This document shows, piece after piece, positions 60,578 to 64,000 of a DNA stretch of 64,000 nt. The first letter of the stretch is position 1. Every line of letters starts with the position of its first letter. The stretch covers positions 124,001 through 188,000 of the forward strand of contig JAXGPP010000002.1 in NCBI GenBank assembly GCA_040766885.1, read 5' to 3'. The notes under the pieces are model-generated. The model worked only from the letters and a program-made list of their open reading frames with translations, had not been told where the DNA came from and searched no databases. Position numbers and translations under genes: made by a program. The DNA is from JAXGPP01 sp040766885 (GTDB lineage Bacteria > Planctomycetota > Planctomycetia > Pirellulales > Thermoguttaceae).

Positions 60578-60711
60578 GGGAGAATGTGAGGTTGGCGACA
60601 TGAGTCGGAACGGTAAGAAGGAATCTGCAGAGCTTGATGCGAGCACACTGCCGCCGCTGCCGAAGGGGTGGTGCTGGACGACGCTTGGACAACTCCGCTC
60701 CGAGTCTCTAA

Positions 60712-62217
60712 TTTTACTGTCCGAAGCTATCGGCGTTGATTTATTCGCAGTGGTGGCAAACGGTTACGCGCCTTGTAGTGATAGAAGCGTGCTTGTTCGT
60801 TGCGGACCAAGCGACGGGTTTTGTTGTTGGCGATTTTCGTCGGCGTGTCGCAGTAGTGGGCAGCCCGTAGGAGCATGGCTACCCCTTCGCGGATTTGCGG
60901 GACGGTGATTGCCGGTGTCCATTTTTTTTCCGCGGTGCGACTCGCACACCAGAAACCAGGTGGCCAGCAACGAAAGAACTTGATGGTGATGCCAGCCGCC
61001 CCAATTGCGAACCTCATAGTCGGCAAGCCCGGCCTCGCTCTTGCCGCGCTTGATCGCTTCTTCGATACGATGGGCAGCCAGGGCGACGCGAGCGAACTCC
61101 TTGGTCGGGGTATCGCCTGGGTCGTTCGCCAGATAGAAGTCGTACTTGGTCGCACCGTGTTCATCCAAGCAGCGAACGACGACCAACGTCTCCTCGTACT
61201 TCATCACCCGTTGGCCGATCTTTGCCTGGACGCGGCAAGTGGCCACTTCCACTTGTAAGGGCCCTTTTTCTCCGTCGCGGACGTTGATTCGTGTCCAAGC
61301 ATCGTCGGCGATCGAGTCCCGCCACTTGTCGACGCGCTGAAACGGTGGCTTGGCAATCGCGCCCCGTCCTTGATGAGGCTCCGCCTCCAGATCGCGGACC
61401 AACGTGTTGCACGGAACGGCCAGCAAGTAGTGCTCGCCGCGATCGTGCAAATCCCGGCGAAACCCGGCGTTTCTGCCCATTTCGTCATCGCCGGCAATCC
61501 AGGCATGGGGCAGCAGATGGCCTTGCTCGTCCAGCATTTCCAACGCCTGTTCGTGACGCGTCTGGAAACGCACGTTCTTCGGAACGCCGGCGGCTCTGCA
61601 GCGCCGGCGGTCGCCCGTCCACTCCTTGGGCAAATAGAGCCGGGTGTTGACCAAGGCGTGATCTATACGCGAAACGTACGCCATGTAGACCGCCACCTGG
61701 CAGTTGTCGACCTTGCCCAACCGGCCACACCATTGCCTGGCCACGCCGACCGACTGTTTCCCCTGCTTGGGAAATGCCGACGGATCGAAGACGATCACTC
61801 CATCCGCTTCGCCCACCCGCTCGCCCACCTGCCGAGCCAGTTCCATCATCAGCGGTTGATGGTCCCACTGCGCACAGCCGACGAAATGCTGCAAGTTCTT
61901 CCGGTCTTGATCATGCCGATAGGCGATCGACTCCACGTTCTTTCGCTCCAGATCCGAGACCAGGCCCGCCAGGTAATCGCGGGTGTGCGCCCGCTGGGCC
62001 GGTTGCATGAGCAGTTCCGCGAACGGCTCCACAAACTTCGCCAGCCGCTCCATCACACCACGAAACACATGAGGCGACACTTCGCACTCAGCAAGCATCG
62101 CCTCCTTACGCAACTCAAACCGTCGTTCCATGACAGCAACCTCCTGAACAAGTCCGTGTCCAGAAAGTCAAATACCAAAACCACTTACGCGCCGCAATAC
62201 GGCTTGGGACAGTAAAA
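60712..62217 (-). mobile_element. IS701-type element inserted in hsdS
   Basis: The ends are TTTTACTGTCCGAAGC (60712) and, inverted, TTTTACTGTCCCAAGC (ending 62217). Both are flanked by CTAA (60708-60711, 62218-62221), which fits the 4-bp YTAR target duplication of the IS701 family. It contains one transposase gene on the minus strand. Excision of the element plus one CTAA restores the hsdS frame exactly. Confidence 0.92.
60727..62131 (-). CDS. IS701-type transposase, frame change at an A8 run
   Basis: ATG 62131 opens MERRFELRKEAMLAECEVSP. The DDE core has VIVFDPSAFPKQGKQSVGVA with the first Asp, HAWIAGDDEMGRNAGFRRDL with the second, and the RIEEAIKRGKSEAGLADYEV Glu region. At an A8 run (60922-60929 on the plus strand as T8) the zero frame goes on to an unlike tail, stop at 60764. 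The alternative frame encodes TPAITVPQIREGVAMLLRAA and a basic tail ending at 60727, homologous to the C-terminus of the 21.4-kb remnant. Whether this is programmed slippage or a mutation is open. Confidence 0.8.
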
Positions 62218-62790
62218 CTAAATGGCTACGGGAAGCGGAAAGGCGGGCAAGGCGTCCCAACGATAGTCTTGAGGCTTGCCGATATTGGGGATGGCTGCAT
62301 TTCATTGGATTCGCCTCGCCGGATCAATTCAGAGGTCGAGGACATCCAAAGGTATGGCTTGAGAACAGATGACTTACTCGCAATCCGAGTAAACGGAAGC
62401 CCTGACCTCGTTGGACGTTTTGTTCGAGCGGAGAAAAGCTCTGAGCCAGTCCTGTTTTGTGACCACTTCATTCGGATTCGCCTCATTGAGCCGTCTGCGG
62501 CTCGCTATATACGGCTTTGGGCCGATACCAAGGTCACTCGCAACTATATTGACCAGCATAAGGTGTCTAGCGCGGGCCAAAACACGATCAGCCAGGGTTC
62601 TCTGGATGGCCTTCCAGTACCGCTTGCTCCCGCCAACGAGCAACGCCGCATTGTCGCCAAGATCGAGGAACTCTTCTCCGATCTGGACGCGGGCATGGCG
62701 GCGCTTGAGCGAGTGCGGGCGAATCTCAAGCGTTACCGAGCGGCGGTTTTGAAAGCGGCGGTCGAGGGGCGATTGACTGCCGAGTGGCGC

Positions 62791-62904
62791 GTAGATGCGG
62801 CGTCTCGCCGCGTTTCAAACGGCACTGAGAACCGCGATGTAAGGCCGGCAGAATCGAATGAAGCGGAAAGCGGCGACGGCAACGCGGCGGGACGCCGCGT
62901 CTAC
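62791..62904. repeat. REPIN on the left of the RAYT, translated in hsdS
   Basis: REP at 62791-62814 (GTAGATGCGGCGTCTCGCCG...) and its inverted partner at 62881-62904 (...GACGCCGCGTCTAC). Translated in the hsdS frame they give VDAASRRV and NAAGRRVY, joined by an acidic linker. The inverted pair could form a long hairpin. Confidence 0.88.
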
Positions 62905-63495
62905 GACGAGCCACCCGGCCATGGCTGGTTCGATCCGACCGAACCGGTCGCCGATCTGGCGGGCAATCTGCCCCATTGGCGTCAGGAGGCGGTGACGTAT
63001 TTCGTGACTTTCCGGCTGGCCGATTCGCTCCCGCAGGCGAAGCTGCGGCAGTGGCTGGCGGAACGCGACGCGTGGCTGGCCGCGCACCCGAAGCCCTGGG
63101 ACGAGGCCACGCGGCAGGTCTATCACCGCCAGTTCACCGCGCGGCTGGAAAAGTGGCTCGACGCCGGCTACGGTTCCTGCCTGCTGGAGCGCGAAGACGT
63201 GCGGGCAACCGTCGCAAGTGCGCTATTGCACTTCGATGGCGACCGGTATTGGCTCGACGATTGGGTGGTGATGCCCAACCACGTGCATGTGCTGCTGACA
63301 CCGCAGCCGGGCTACGAGTTGTCGCAGATCCTGCACTCGTGGAAGTCGTTTACGTCGCATGAGGTCCGGAGGCTCGTGAGCGGCTGGCAGGGATCGTTGT
63401 GGCAGAAGGAGTCGTTCGATCACATCGTTCGCAGCCCCGACCACCTGGAGCGTTTCCGGGCCTATATCGCCCGCAACCCCGCGGGTCTGGACGCG
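62905..63495 (+). mobile_element. Complete RAYT (REP-associated Y1 transposase) domain in frame inside hsdS
   Basis: The hsdS frame encodes a full Y1/HUH RAYT: GHGWFDPTEPVADLAGNLPH, WRQEAVTYFVTFRLADSLPQ, HFDGDRYWLDDWVVMPNHVH (the HUH motif is NHVHVLL) and SLWQKESFDHIVRSPDHLER with RFRAYIARNP (catalytic Tyr). All expected motifs are present with no stop. RAYTs normally are single-copy genes that mobilise REP/REPIN sequences, and REPs flank it here on both sides. It has no own start that I would prefer. Nearby ATGs exist at 63271 only, inside the domain. Confidence 0.9.
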
Positions 63496-63513
63496 GCGCG
63501 CTATACCCGAAGC

Positions 63514-63680
63514 GTAGACGCGGCGTCTCGCCGCAGTCGTGTCGAAGCGGAGGGCCGGCGCCGTGCTGCGGATGGGGCGGATAGAGTCGCTTGCCTGCGG
63601 GGCGACGTTGACGAGGACGGCATAACGCGGCGGGACGACGTTGACGAGGAGGGCATAACGCGGCGGGACGCCGCGTCTAC
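63514..63680. repeat. REPIN on the right of the RAYT with internal 33-bp duplication
   Basis: REP at 63514-63535 and inverted REP at 63657-63680. A partial REP at 63624-63636 belongs to a 33-bp tandem duplication (units from 63604 and 63637, 11 codons each, DVDEDGITRRD and DVDEEGITRRD). The duplication length is a multiple of 3 and keeps the hsdS frame. Confidence 0.85.
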
Positions 63681-64000
63681 GAATGAGAACGGCCCGGAGT
63701 TGCTCACGCGCATCCTGGCCGAACGCCGCCGCAGGTGGGAACAGGAGCAACTGGCCGCTTTCGCCAAGGCCGGAAAGATCCCGCCCGCCAAATGGAAGGA
63801 GAAGTACAAGGAACCCGCAGGACCGGATTGCACCAAGCTTCCGGCGCTGCCGGAAGGTTGGTGTTGGGCGAGCGTGGAACAGTTGCTTGCTGAACCTTCC
63901 TGCAATGGAATTTCCGTGAAAGGCTCGAACGATCCGCCAGGAATCCCCGCTCTTCGGCTCAGCGCAATGGGCGAACTACAATTTGACTACACCGAGCGAC

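Larger units (their letters stand above)
60600..64000 (+). pseudogene. hsdS: Type I specificity subunit with embedded RAYT, split by IS701; 3' end outside window
   Basis: Start ATG 60600 (LPPLPKGWCWTTLGQL opening). IS701 (60712-62217) interrupts the first target-recognition half. After removing it and one CTAA, the frame continues NGYGKRKGGQGVPTIVLRL. It runs through the conserved spacer helix ending KRYRAAVLKAAVEGRLTAEW (about 62790), then REPIN, RAYT and REPIN in frame. It resumes at ENGPELLTRILAERRRRWEQ and the second-half opening LPALPEGWCWASVEQL, and stays open to the window edge. The paired LP-LP-GWCW motifs show the two-fold layout of HsdS. As it stands, the IS inactivates the gene unless another copy exists. 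Confidence 0.9.

Noticed and set aside
63399..63919. Short plus frames in the RAYT/right REPIN region (63399-63584, 63683-63919)
   Set aside because: They are out of phase with the long hsdS frame that carries the RAYT and HsdS motifs.

Overview
The window is GC-rich bacterial DNA that I assign to a planctomycete (Planctomycetota, probably Pirellulales-like; the order is not resolved). The reasons are two proteins with the planctomycete N-terminal LEPR-XLL-type signature (LE-x-LE-x-R-x(4-6)-L), a giant modular surface protein, a choice-of-anchor U domain, a short MnmE-like GTPase, and dense insertion sequences with a REP-associated transposase (RAYT).

Layout. (1) 1-15963, minus: one open frame of at least 5321 codons that runs off the left edge. 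It carries a LEPR-XLL signature, a choice-of-anchor U domain, 22 cadherin-like/Big_9-type repeats, two beta-propeller-like regions, four Calx-beta domains and putative-Ig repeats. (2) 16468-19366, minus: two overlapping glycosyltransferase genes, one TPR-GT41-like and one with a DxD motif, lying upstream of the giant gene and co-directional with it. (3) 19456-34319: a graveyard of mobile DNA. It holds remnants or copies of ISKra4, ISNCY, IS701, IS1634, IS66, IS630 and IS4-type elements, a serine-recombinase fragment, a truncated secreted-protein gene, a frameshifted LexA-type DNA-binding protein, and a tyrosine-integrase gene broken by an IS4 element. It ends at the 5' half of a tRNA-Gly(CCC) gene, which suggests a decayed integrative element. 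(4) 34748-56646: ordinary chromosomal genes. They include a PPC/leishmanolysin-like protease, an M16 protease, a Gln-rich Spy-like protein, a methyltransferase, a histidine kinase, a VIT1/CCC1 transporter, two BON-like proteins, an HD protein, CutA, RtcA, a quinone oxidoreductase, a transglutaminase-like TPR protein, a cysteine desulfurase, a TPR lipoprotein-like secreted protein, and an MnmE-like GTPase without the C-terminal CIGK box. (5) 56647-64000: a type I restriction locus with hsdR and a highly unusual hsdS that runs off the right edge.

The most striking object is hsdS. Its spacer between the two target-recognition halves holds a complete RAYT domain flanked on both sides by inverted REP pairs (REPINs), all translated in frame without a stop. 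A further REPIN separates hsdR from hsdS and is flanked by 22-bp near-identical repeats that each keep an ATGA stop/start overlap. The same hsdS is also split by an IS701-type element with a CTAA target duplication, and it reads in frame again once that element is removed. Both IS701-type transposase genes in the window change frame at an A-run at the same protein position, which may be programmed.
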